Below, one piece after another: positions 15,088 to 22,775 of a stretch of 64,000 nucleotides of DNA; the stretch's first letter is position 1; each line of letters begins with the position of its first letter. The stretch is from Anaerolineales bacterium. Lineage in GTDB: Bacteria > Chloroflexota > Anaerolineae > Anaerolineales > UBA4823. The notes beneath the pieces are model-generated. The model did not search any database. It saw only the letters and a program-made list of their open reading frames with translations, and was not told the origin of the DNA. The DNA lies in contig JAFGBV010000227.1 of the NCBI GenBank assembly GCA_016932955.1, forward strand, positions 8,714-72,713, read 5' to 3'. Made by a program: the position numbers and the translations under genes.

Positions 15088-15245
15088 ACCAATCACCAGA
15101 CAAACCCACCCCGGATATCCACTTCATGCGCATCACAGCACAAACTGTGAGCCAAATTTGCGAGCTAAGCGAGACGCTCAACCCCGCTCACCGGCGCATG
15201 GTGGCAGATAACGTGTGCTCGATTGGCGAGGAGAAGACTCCATGA
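15084..15245 (+). pseudogene. Truncated GNAT acetyltransferase N-terminus
   Basis: A 53-codon frame begins with GTG overlapping the upstream stop (GTGA) and ends with TGA overlapping the next start (ATGA). The segment RITAQTVSQICELSETLNPA followed by HRRMVADN resembles the first 45 residues of GNAT acetyltransferases that start with a 'TV..IC.LSETL...Q..MV..N..SIA' pattern. The rest of the acetyl-CoA-binding domain is missing. I interpret it as the 5' end of a gene whose remainder was deleted, with translational coupling to both neighbours kept. It could instead be a functional short peptide. Confidence 0.55.
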
Positions 15246-15805
15246 GCAGGAATATCTTGATCTTGAAAGGCAGCCCGCGGGAATGGGGCAACAGCGCCAC
15301 CCTTGCCGAGCGCGCTGCCGTGGGGGCGCGCGAGGCTGGCGCTCAGGTGGAGAGCATCCATTTGCATGGGTTGAACATCCAGCCGTGCAACGCCTGCGAC
15401 TTGTGTGCGGAAAACGGCGAGTGCGTCCTTGAAGACGATATGCGCTCCATCTACCCCAAACTGGCGGCAGCGGATGCCATCCTGCTCGCCTCGCCGGTGT
15501 ACTGGTTCACCTACAGCGCCCAGCTCAAGCTGTGCATCGACCGCTGGTATGGCTTCCAGGGCAATCGCTGGCAAGAAGTCGCCCACAAGCAATATGGCAT
15601 CATCCTGACCTATGGAGACACGGACCTGTATACCTCAGGTGGGATCAATGCCATCCACACCTTTGAAACGATGTGCCGCTTTTTGAAAAGCGAGATCGTT
15701 GGCATCGTTCATGGCTCGCTGGGAGATGTGGGCGATGCGCAGAAGAACCCCGAGCTGCTGCAAAAGGCTTATGAGCTCGGCAAGCTCCTGGCAGCGGAGA
15801 AATAA
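15242..15805 (+). CDS. Flavodoxin-fold NAD(P)H-dependent FMN reductase
   Basis: The 187-residue product has the flavodoxin-like fold of NADPH-dependent FMN reductases. An N-terminal ILKGSPREWGNSATLAE loop would bind the FMN phosphate, and LLASPVYWFTYSAQLK contacts the flavin. CNACDLCAENGEC at about 45-57 is a cysteine cluster like that of iron-sulfur flavoproteins, though the spacing could also be a non-cluster variant. It probably shuttles electrons or reduces quinones. It overlaps the GNAT remnant by 4 bp. Confidence 0.88.
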   Translation: MSRNILILKGSPREWGNSATLAERAAVGAREAGAQVESIHLHGLNIQPCNACDLCAENGECVLEDDMRSIYPKLAAADAILLASPVYWFTYSAQLKLCIDRWYGFQGNRWQEVAHKQYGIILTYGDTDLYTSGGINAIHTFETMCRFLKSEIVGIVHGSLGDVGDAQKNPELLQKAYELGKLLAAEK

Positions 15806-15806
15806 G

Positions 15807-16694
15807 ATGAGCGCCAAACCCATTTTCATTACTGCTGCCGCGACAGGCGAAGAAATGGCTTTACGCCTGCTGATCAACAGCCTGCGCACCTTTGGCGGAG
15901 AGTTCTCCGATGCTCCTGTGTGGATTTTTGCCGTTCACCCGGACGACGCGCGCGGCATGGAAAATGAGCAGACCAGCATCCTCCCATTGGAAATCCCCGG
16001 CTCTGTAGCAGCCTATCCCTTCGGGAAAAAGGTAGCCGCCTGTGCGCGCGCCGAAGAGCTTGCCCCGCTTGGGACGCGCTCGTTTGCCTGGATCGATTTG
16101 AGCTGCCTGGTTGTCCAGCCGCCGCTGCTTTTCGATCTGGGCAAAGCGTTCGATGCTGCTTTCCGCCCGGTGCATATTCGCAACGTTGGCCTCCCGCCGT
16201 CAGAGGCGCTGGACGCTTTCTGGAGAGGAATCTACGCTGCAGTGGGGGTTGAGGATATTCTCACAACCGTCACTTCCTTTGTGGATAGCCAAGTCTTGCG
16301 CGCCTACTTCAACACGCATACCTTTGCCTTCAATCCACGGTTGGGGTTGATGCGCCGCTGGTACACGCTGTTCCAGCAACTGGTTGGCGATGCGCAGTTC
16401 CAGGCCGCGGCCTGCCAAGATGAGCGCCACCAGATTTTCCTGTTCCAGGCGTTGTTGAGCGCCATCATTGCCTCATCCCTGGAGCCTGAGCGGGTGCACA
16501 TCCTCCCTCCCACCTACAATTATCCGTATAACCTGCACCGTCGCCTGCCTGAAGACCATCGCCCCTCCGCACTCAACGACCTGGTTTGTTTCACATTCGA
16601 GGAGCGAACCATCCACCCCGATGCAGTGAGCGATATCCAAATCCATGAACCCTTACACACATGGTTGAAGAAACAACTTTCTTCTCCAGCATGA
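15807..16694 (+). CDS. Uncharacterised protein, possibly glycosyltransferase-fold
   Basis: A 295-residue soluble protein, one base after the flavodoxin-like gene. I do not recognise it with confidence. The N-terminus (PIFITAAATGEEMALRLLIN), a central SFAWIDLSCLVV with an acidic residue after a hydrophobic strand, and the later FNTHTFAFNPRLGL are reminiscent of nucleotide-diphospho-sugar transferase folds (GT-A), but a clear DxD is lacking. No signal peptide or membrane segment. It starts at an ATG at 15807 within the operon. Confidence 0.65.
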   Translation: MSAKPIFITAAATGEEMALRLLINSLRTFGGEFSDAPVWIFAVHPDDARGMENEQTSILPLEIPGSVAAYPFGKKVAACARAEELAPLGTRSFAWIDLSCLVVQPPLLFDLGKAFDAAFRPVHIRNVGLPPSEALDAFWRGIYAAVGVEDILTTVTSFVDSQVLRAYFNTHTFAFNPRLGLMRRWYTLFQQLVGDAQFQAAACQDERHQIFLFQALLSAIIASSLEPERVHILPPTYNYPYNLHRRLPEDHRPSALNDLVCFTFEERTIHPDAVSDIQIHEPLHTWLKKQLSSPA

Positions 16695-16712
16695 ACAGCG
16701 AGGTAAAAAAGA

Positions 16713-17705
16713 ATGGACACACAAGGTTTTATGCAATTCTTGCAAACCCGTAAACTCTCCGATGAACAGATGGCGCAGCATATTGCCATCGTTGCCCAGT
16801 TCGAGAGTTATCTGAGCACCCTCACTCCGCCGATCTCATTAGAGACCGCCAGCGCCGAGGCCACACAGGCATTCGTAGATAGATTGATTGCCGCAGGCGA
16901 TAACAATTACGATAACCTGCTTGCCCTGGCGCGCTACGGCCGCTTTTGCCGCAACAACGCCCTCTACGTAGCCATTCTGGAGCTGCTGGATGGCGCGGAG
17001 GCCTTTGAGGGTATGTATCGAAAAGTAGGTGAGGTGGCAGGCGCAGAAATCCGTGACAAGGTCTTTGCCCAAGCGCCAGTACCCCCATTGGGCATCTCCA
17101 GCCAGCAAAAAGCACGCCTGACACAGGTTGTGATGGAGCGCCTCGAGCGCATTGTTGATGATGAGACACGCGCCCGCATCTTCTCTGATAGCTTCCGAGA
17201 TCTAGCGGATGAATACTATTTGGAAGATAAGGATAAATATTGGGAAATCGGCAACTTCGACACATTTCTAGAGATGAAACGGCAGGAGTTCATCGCCCAG
17301 CTTGAGCAGATCATGACCGAAGGAAAGCTGTTCTTCAGCCAGGAAATCACGCCAGAAGTGGTTGACTTCGTGCGCAACGATCCCGAAATATCCCAGGGGG
17401 TGCGGCAAGGCAATATTCTCTACGTCACCAAGATCCCCTACATGACCAAGCAATACCTGGCAGAAAGCGATCCCCTGATGAAGCGTTACTATGCCTGCCA
17501 CTGCCCCTGGGCGCGTGAATCCCTGCTGCACGGCGAAACGCCCGTTTCAGCGAAATTCTGCCAGTGCAGCGCAGGATTCCACAAGAAACCCTGGGAGGTG
17601 ATCTTTGGTCAGTACCTGCAAACCGATGTGCTCGAATCGGTGCTCCAGGGTGATCTGCGCTGTCGCTTTGCCATTCACCTGCCAGAAAACCTGGAGACTA
17701 GTTGA
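16713..17705 (+). CDS. Uncharacterised protein with Cys-rich C-terminal domain
   Basis: A 330-residue soluble protein. The N-terminal two thirds is helical and acidic. The C-terminal part holds CHCPW and, about 20 residues later, CQCSAGF, in the context YACHCPWARESL...FCQCSAGFHKKPW. Four cysteines and a His could bind zinc or an iron-sulfur cluster. The pattern recalls a family of unknown-function proteins (DUF6144-like, from memory). It is the last gene of the 14044-17705 operon, preceded by GAGG 14 bp upstream. Confidence 0.7.
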   Translation: MDTQGFMQFLQTRKLSDEQMAQHIAIVAQFESYLSTLTPPISLETASAEATQAFVDRLIAAGDNNYDNLLALARYGRFCRNNALYVAILELLDGAEAFEGMYRKVGEVAGAEIRDKVFAQAPVPPLGISSQQKARLTQVVMERLERIVDDETRARIFSDSFRDLADEYYLEDKDKYWEIGNFDTFLEMKRQEFIAQLEQIMTEGKLFFSQEITPEVVDFVRNDPEISQGVRQGNILYVTKIPYMTKQYLAESDPLMKRYYACHCPWARESLLHGETPVSAKFCQCSAGFHKKPWEVIFGQYLQTDVLESVLQGDLRCRFAIHLPENLETS

Positions 17706-17728
17706 AGGAGAAGTTATAATATCAGGCG

Positions 17729-18025
17729 ATGAGCCTATGTCCTCATTGCCAGGCAATTGATGGGCAGGTGCGGGCAGGCAAAAACCTGTCGGGCACACAG
17801 CGGATCAAATGCACACGCTGCGGCTGCCGTTACACGCCGCAGCCGGCTGTGGGGCGCTATTCTGGCGAGATGCGCGATAGGGCTGTGCAGCTCTACATGA
17901 GCGGGTGCAGCTTTCGGAAGATCGCCCGCTGCCTCCATATCAACCACCAGACGATCATCAATTGGATCAACGCGTATGCAAAACAGCTGCCCCGGCCCGT
18001 GGCGCGCTCCTTGAGCCGCAGGTAA
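17729..18025 (+). mobile_element. Orphan IS1-type InsA-like zinc-ribbon/HTH fragment
   Basis: The 98-residue product has an N-terminal zinc ribbon (CPHC near the start, CTRCGC about 25 residues on) and a helix-turn-helix (YMSGCSFRKIARCLHINHQT followed by IINWI). This is the DNA-binding half of IS1-family transposases. No DDE-domain frame follows, and I see no terminal inverted repeats or target duplications, so it is either a decayed element or a captured DNA-binding protein. It lies 24 bp after the operon end. Confidence 0.7.
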
Positions 18026-18061
18026 TCCATATCCTTGGAATTAGACATTTTTCTGGTTTAA

Positions 18062-18111
18062 TTGACGCAGAATAGGGTTTATGGTACATTAAACATTAAC
18101 CAAAAGTTAAT
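18062..18111 (+). promoter_or_regulatory. Promoter and candidate operator of the corrinoid/MttB operon
   Basis: TTGACG (18062-18067) and TACATT (18085-18090) are 17 bp apart. Directly over the expected start point lies ATTAAC-CAAAA-GTTAAT (18095-18111), a perfect inverted repeat with a 5-bp spacer suited to a repressor. Confidence 0.65.
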
Positions 18112-18135
18112 TTGTTTTCCCTTTTCCTGGTTATG

Positions 18136-18213
18136 AAAGACGAGGATCATGAGGGTGAGGATGGCTACTGACGTTCATAGTAGTATGTCTTTTACAACGA
18201 ACGTCAGTTTTTT
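18136..18213 (+). promoter_or_regulatory. Structured leader with intrinsic terminator ahead of the corrinoid gene
   Basis: A 10-bp stem (18167-18176 with 18199-18208) followed by TTTTTT is a textbook terminator 38 bp before the corrinoid gene. Two alternative helices would compete with it: CTACT/AGTAG (18165-18169 with 18179-18183) takes part of the terminator's left arm, and AAAGAC/GTCTTT (18136-18141 with 18187-18192) encloses a purine-rich GAGGATCATGAGGGTGAGG segment. The layout is that of a riboswitch or protein-controlled attenuator. I do not recognise a known ligand class. Confidence 0.6.
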
Positions 18214-18250
18214 AATTTAACTCGATACCCGATATAAGGAGAATGAATCC

Positions 18251-18898
18251 ATGAGCGAAGAATTATTCAAAGCGATGGCGCAAAGTGTGATTGATGGCGA
18301 TCCAGAAACAGCCGAACAACTGGCAAAACAGGCAATTGCCAGCGGAATCGACCCGCTGGAAGCCATCAACCAGGGCTTTGTGCTCGGGGTGAACCACGTG
18401 GGCAATCAATTTAGCTGCGGCGAGATGTTCTTGCCGGACCTCGTTCTGGCGGGCGAGGCCATGAAGGCTGCTGTGGCGGTTCTGGAACCGGAGATGGCTC
18501 AGCGTGGCACCGAGCGCCCAACCCTGGGGAATGTTGTGATCGGCACCGTCGAAGGCGATATCCACGATATTGGCAAAACTCTGGTGGCGACGATGCTCTC
18601 TGCCAGCGGTTTCCGGGTTCATGATCTTGGCGTTGACGTGCCGATCACCAAATTTATCGAGACTGCGCAGCAAGTGAACGCCGACATTATCGGGGTAAGC
18701 GCGCTGCTCACCACCACCATGGTTAAGCAACGCACGCTGGTGGAGAAGATTGCTGAGGCAGGATTGCGACCCCGCGTTAAAATCATGGTTGGTGGCGCCC
18801 CCGTCACCCGTGACTGGGCTTCACAGATCGGTGCGGATGGCTTCAGCGAAGATGCAATTAGCTCGGTGGCTGTAGCCAAGAGCCTGGTAGGAAAATAA
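18251..18898 (+). CDS. Corrinoid protein of a methyltransferase system (MttC/MtbC-like)
   Basis: This 215-residue protein is a typical methyltransferase cognate corrinoid protein: an N-terminal helical cap (to about 88) and a Rossmann B12 domain with the cobalt-ligand motif DIHDIG at 103-108, then SALL and GGAPV. It would accept a methyl group from an MttB-type enzyme and pass it to a methyltetrahydrofolate or coenzyme-M transferase. AAGGAG precedes the ATG. It is the only corrinoid protein here, yet four MttB-like genes follow, so it may serve several of them. No activase (RamA-type) or second methyltransferase is in the window. Confidence 0.95.
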   Translation: MSEELFKAMAQSVIDGDPETAEQLAKQAIASGIDPLEAINQGFVLGVNHVGNQFSCGEMFLPDLVLAGEAMKAAVAVLEPEMAQRGTERPTLGNVVIGTVEGDIHDIGKTLVATMLSASGFRVHDLGVDVPITKFIETAQQVNADIIGVSALLTTTMVKQRTLVEKIAEAGLRPRVKIMVGGAPVTRDWASQIGADGFSEDAISSVAVAKSLVGK

Positions 18899-18986
18899 CC
18901 AATGCATCCCGGGTATCCGGAGCGCAGGACGCTCTGGATCAATTGTGTACAAACTGTTCTCGAATGTAAGCAGGAGGGATGGTCAG

Positions 18987-20735
18987 ATGTATAACAAGCG
19001 ATGGTTCAATGTATTATGTGTAAGCATGCTGGTGCTGCTCTCCGTGGCCCTGGCGAGCTGCGCCCGCCTGACATCAACGCCCGCGGGTGGAGAGACTCCC
19101 GTGGTAACAGAAGAGGCTCAAAAAAGCAGTGTCGTCATTGTGATTCCCGAGGATCCGCCGAACTTTAATGCCGCCGTCTACGATACAGGTTATGATGCTC
19201 TGGTGATGGAATTGGTGCTGCTGGGATTAACTGATCTTAACCCAAATGGCGAGGTAATAACAGAACTGGCGGCTGAACTACCGAGTACCGAGAATGGCTC
19301 CGTGGTGATCGACGAAGAAAACTGGACCATGGATGTTACCTGGAAGTTACGCCAGGATGTGAAATGGCAGGATGGTCAGCCAGTGACTGCCGATGATCTT
19401 GTATTTACCTATGAGGCAATTGTCAATCCGGAGACGGGAGGGTGGATCCCCGGCGTTGATTACATTGACAGTGTTGAGAAAGTTGACCAGTATACTGTGG
19501 TCGTCCACTATAACAGCATCTATCCAGGATACCTACTGCAATTTGGCGGCGAGCAGGTTGTTCTTTGGCCTGCGCACTATTGTAACGCCGAAGAAGGGTT
19601 CATTGCCTGGGATTGTGCACGCCAGCCCCTCAGCAATGGGCCATACATTCTGGAAGAATGGACAGTCGGTGATCACATGAACTTTGTACGGAATCCAGGT
19701 TATTACCAGCCCGGCAAGCCAACAATCGAACGCATTGTGGTACGCATCATACCCGATGATGCGGTGCGGAAAACAATGCTCATCCAGGGAGACGCGGATA
19801 TCTATCCGTGGGTTACAGAACCAGTTGCCACGGATCTGATTCAGCAGGCTTCACTTGTAACAGTCAGTGTCAGCCCAACCAGCCGCTGGGTGATGCGACT
19901 GTTCCCTAACCTGGCAGCGCGAGGAACGATCGACTCTGTTGAAACACCGCACCCCATCCTGGCAGATGTGCGCGTGCGACAGGCTATTCGCATGGCGATT
20001 GATGTACCCCAAATCTCAGATTCGATCTTCTATGGCTACAGCAAACCAGTATGGAGCGAATTCTTCCGCCCGCCTTATGACACTTGCAATATCCCGCAAC
20101 CGGTATATGACCCAGCGGCCGCCGCTGCCTTGCTGGAAGAAGCCGGCTGGAGAGATACAGATGGGGATGAGGTGCGCGAATGCCACGGCTGCCTTTACGC
20201 TGAAGAAGGGTATGTGATGGAGATGGAAATGATCACCTACTCTGAATATGGTGAAGCGCTGGTGCTGACGCAGCAATTAATCAGTGAGATGCTAGGCAAG
20301 ATTGGCATGCACTTGCGCTTGACAGTTATGGAAGGCAGCGTGATGTGGGCTGACTTTGCCAGTGGGGGTATCGAGCAGCGTGGCAACTTTGACATCGATT
20401 TATACGATGATGGATATGCCGGATCTGATCCAACTGATTTCCTGTGGCAATACTATGCTGCCGATGCTGCTATCCCGGATTATGGCTGGAACATCGGGCG
20501 GTGGTACAACGAGGACTTCAACGCGCTCTTGGATGAGGCTTATACCCTGGACGAAGCCTATCGCCAGGAGGTTTTCTGCCAGATGGCTGAAATCCTGGAT
20601 GAAGAGGTTCCCCAGATTTTGCTGTTTACGACAATCAACGCCGATGCCTTCAGCAATCGCCTGAACGGCCCCCAAGCCACCGCCAATGATATGGTCACCT
20701 GGAACGTGGCAGATTGGACTATTGTTAGCCCTTAG
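18987..20735 (+). CDS. Peptide-type (family 5) ABC substrate-binding lipoprotein
   Basis: Started at 18987 after AGGAGGG, the 582-residue product has a lipoprotein signal ending in the lipobox LASC. The mature part is an SBP_bac_5 protein: LRQDVKWQDGQPVTADDLVFTYEA-like entry segment, AIRMAID and a C-terminal two-domain fold. Usual ligands are peptides, but members also bind opines, quaternary amines and sugars. With the corrinoid protein before it and MttB-like genes after it, a methylated amine or betaine-type ligand is a reasonable inference. Confidence 0.9.
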   Translation: MYNKRWFNVLCVSMLVLLSVALASCARLTSTPAGGETPVVTEEAQKSSVVIVIPEDPPNFNAAVYDTGYDALVMELVLLGLTDLNPNGEVITELAAELPSTENGSVVIDEENWTMDVTWKLRQDVKWQDGQPVTADDLVFTYEAIVNPETGGWIPGVDYIDSVEKVDQYTVVVHYNSIYPGYLLQFGGEQVVLWPAHYCNAEEGFIAWDCARQPLSNGPYILEEWTVGDHMNFVRNPGYYQPGKPTIERIVVRIIPDDAVRKTMLIQGDADIYPWVTEPVATDLIQQASLVTVSVSPTSRWVMRLFPNLAARGTIDSVETPHPILADVRVRQAIRMAIDVPQISDSIFYGYSKPVWSEFFRPPYDTCNIPQPVYDPAAAAALLEEAGWRDTDGDEVRECHGCLYAEEGYVMEMEMITYSEYGEALVLTQQLISEMLGKIGMHLRLTVMEGSVMWADFASGGIEQRGNFDIDLYDDGYAGSDPTDFLWQYYAADAAIPDYGWNIGRWYNEDFNALLDEAYTLDEAYRQEVFCQMAEILDEEVPQILLFTTINADAFSNRLNGPQATANDMVTWNVADWTIVSP

Positions 20736-20807
20736 GGCTCTGGTAATCTAACGACTGCCCTTGATGGACTACAGGTGATAGTGAAATTCAGCGGATAACC
20801 AGCAACA

Positions 20808-21848
20808 ATGGGCACTTACATCATCAGGCGCCTCTTACAAGCCGTATTGATGATATTCTTATTGAGCATCGTTCAATTCGCGCTGGTAAACCTCGCGCCG
20901 GGCGGGCCACTAGCCGGGCAGGGACAGACGCGCCATGTGCGACCCGAACAGGCCGAAAGGCTGAAACGCCAGTTCGGCCTGGATAAACCTCTGCCGGTGC
21001 AATATATCATCTGGCTGGCAGGTAATGACTGGATGAAAGTAGATGAGGATGGCGATGGCGTGGTAGATAGCTACGGCACTCGCAAAGGCATTCTGCGCGG
21101 CGACTTTGGATACTCGTTCTGGACACGCCAACCGGTGCTGGAAGAGATTGCCTTACGGCTGCCGAACACGGTTTACCTGATGAGTATCACCTTGCTGGTA
21201 GCGCTGCTCATCGCCATCCCCATCGGGGTTATCTCCGCAGTCAAACAGTACTCGGCCTTTGACATCGCCGTCACCACATTTTCCTTTGCTGGGCAAGCCA
21301 TCCCAGAATTCTGGCTGGGGTTGGTGTTGATCCTGTTATTCTATGGCATGCTGGAGAACCCTTTCACTGGTGGTGCGCTACTCCCCGCGGGGGGTATGTA
21401 CACCCAAGATATTGGTTTTTCCCTGGGAGACCGTTTGGTTCACCTCGTGATGCCGGTTGCCACTGGCGCATTGGGCTGGGTGGCCTGGTATTCGCGGTTC
21501 CTGCGCTCCAGTATGCTGGATGTCATCCATCAGGATTACCTGCGCACGGCGCGGGCCAAGGGCCTGGCAGAAAGCAGAGTGATCTTCCGCCACGCGCTGC
21601 GCAATGCACTCATTCCACTGGTTACGCTATTTGCTCTCGACCTGCCGTATATCTTTGGCGGGGCTGTCTTTGTGGAGATGATCTTTGCCTGGCCTGGCAT
21701 GGGCAGGCTGTATTACCAGGCAGCGCTGCAGCGTGACTATCCCATCCTGATGGCCGTGTTGACCATCGGGGCAGGCTTCATCATTCTCTCGAATTTGCTT
21801 GCGGATATTCTCTATGCCTTCCTGGATCCAAGAATCCGCTACAACTAG
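20808..21848 (+). CDS. ABC transporter permease, DppB type
   Basis: A 346-residue inner-membrane permease with the N-terminal YIIRRLLQAVLMIFLLSIVQF helix, about six membrane helices and the EAA-loop DYLRTARAKGLAESRVIFRHALRNAL. It pairs with the next permease. The hydrophilic insert after helix 1 includes an unusual acidic stretch (KVDEDGDGVVD) that resembles an EF-hand-like calcium loop on the outer face. It lies 72 bp after the binding-protein gene. Confidence 0.93.
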   Translation: MGTYIIRRLLQAVLMIFLLSIVQFALVNLAPGGPLAGQGQTRHVRPEQAERLKRQFGLDKPLPVQYIIWLAGNDWMKVDEDGDGVVDSYGTRKGILRGDFGYSFWTRQPVLEEIALRLPNTVYLMSITLLVALLIAIPIGVISAVKQYSAFDIAVTTFSFAGQAIPEFWLGLVLILLFYGMLENPFTGGALLPAGGMYTQDIGFSLGDRLVHLVMPVATGALGWVAWYSRFLRSSMLDVIHQDYLRTARAKGLAESRVIFRHALRNALIPLVTLFALDLPYIFGGAVFVEMIFAWPGMGRLYYQAALQRDYPILMAVLTIGAGFIILSNLLADILYAFLDPRIRYN

Positions 21849-22752
21849 CTCGAAGCGCGCTGTAAGCTCGCAGGGGATGATGGGGCGCGTCTTTGGGCGG
21901 TTCCGCCGCCATCCAGGCGCTATGGCAGGCATGCTGGTTTTTGTTTTATTGGTGTTGCTGGTAATCCTGGCGCCGCTTTCACCTTATGACCCCAATCTAT
22001 CTAACCTGGCTGATCGCTTCCAACCACCCTCTCGCCAGCACCTCTTAGGAACCGATGGTCTGGGTCGCGATCTGCTCACCCGCATTCTATATGGGGGGCA
22101 AATCTCGCTTACCGTTGGATTGCTGGTGGTAGCAGTCACGCTCTCGATTGGAGTCACCGTCGGCGCTCTTGCAGGCTATTTTGGGGGCTGGCTGGATGGC
22201 ATTCTGATGCGCATTACAGATGCGGCCCTCAGTCTGCCCTCTCTGCTGGTGTTGATCTTACTCAGCGCCATCTTGCGCGAGGTGCAATCTGCTTTCTTTG
22301 AGGCGAACAATGTTGTGATCATTGCATTGGTCATTGGGCTGCTTTCCTGGATGACGTTCGCCCGTCTGGTTCGCGCGGCTTTTCTGACCCTGCGCGAGCA
22401 AGATTATGTCACTGCCTCGCGTAGCCTGGGAGCTTCAAACTTATACATAATAACCCGCCATATTCTGCCCAATGCAGTGGGGCCCGTGATCGTTGAAGCA
22501 ACACTGGAGCTGGGATACGCAATCATCGAGGAGGCCGGTCTGAGTTTTTTAGGATTCGGCATCCAACCACCCACACCCAGTTGGGGAAATCTGTTAGGAA
22601 ATGCACAGGAAAATCTCACCAAGTATCCCTGGCTGGCAATTTATCCCGGCATCATGATCTTCCTGTCCATTATTTCCGTCAATTACATCGGCGATGGCTT
22701 ACGCGATGCTTTTGACCCCTATAAGGTTTTAGACAAAGTTGGAGAGATCTAA
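21814..22752 (+). CDS. ABC transporter permease, DppC type
   Basis: About 312 residues with the N-terminal cytoplasmic stretch (GRFRRHPGAMAGM), PYDP after the first helix, LLGTDGLGRDLLTRILYG, and the EAA-loop DYVTASRSLGASNLYIITRHILPN. It pairs with the DppB-type permease. The start is uncertain: ATG 21814 overlaps the preceding gene by 35 bp, and an ATG at 21877 is the alternative. No ATPase gene follows, unlike in most Dpp/Opp operons. Confidence 0.92.
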   Translation: MPSWIQESATTSSKRAVSSQGMMGRVFGRFRRHPGAMAGMLVFVLLVLLVILAPLSPYDPNLSNLADRFQPPSRQHLLGTDGLGRDLLTRILYGGQISLTVGLLVVAVTLSIGVTVGALAGYFGGWLDGILMRITDAALSLPSLLVLILLSAILREVQSAFFEANNVVIIALVIGLLSWMTFARLVRAAFLTLREQDYVTASRSLGASNLYIITRHILPNAVGPVIVEATLELGYAIIEEAGLSFLGFGIQPPTPSWGNLLGNAQENLTKYPWLAIYPGIMIFLSIISVNYIGDGLRDAFDPYKVLDKVGEI

Positions 22753-22775
22753 TATCAAATCATGAGGAACAAACT

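Noticed and set aside
18136..18213. Known riboswitch classes (cobalamin, SAM, fluoride, THF, guanidine) for the leader
   Set aside because: I compared it with the consensus motifs I remember; none fits. Only the terminator and alternative helices are supported.
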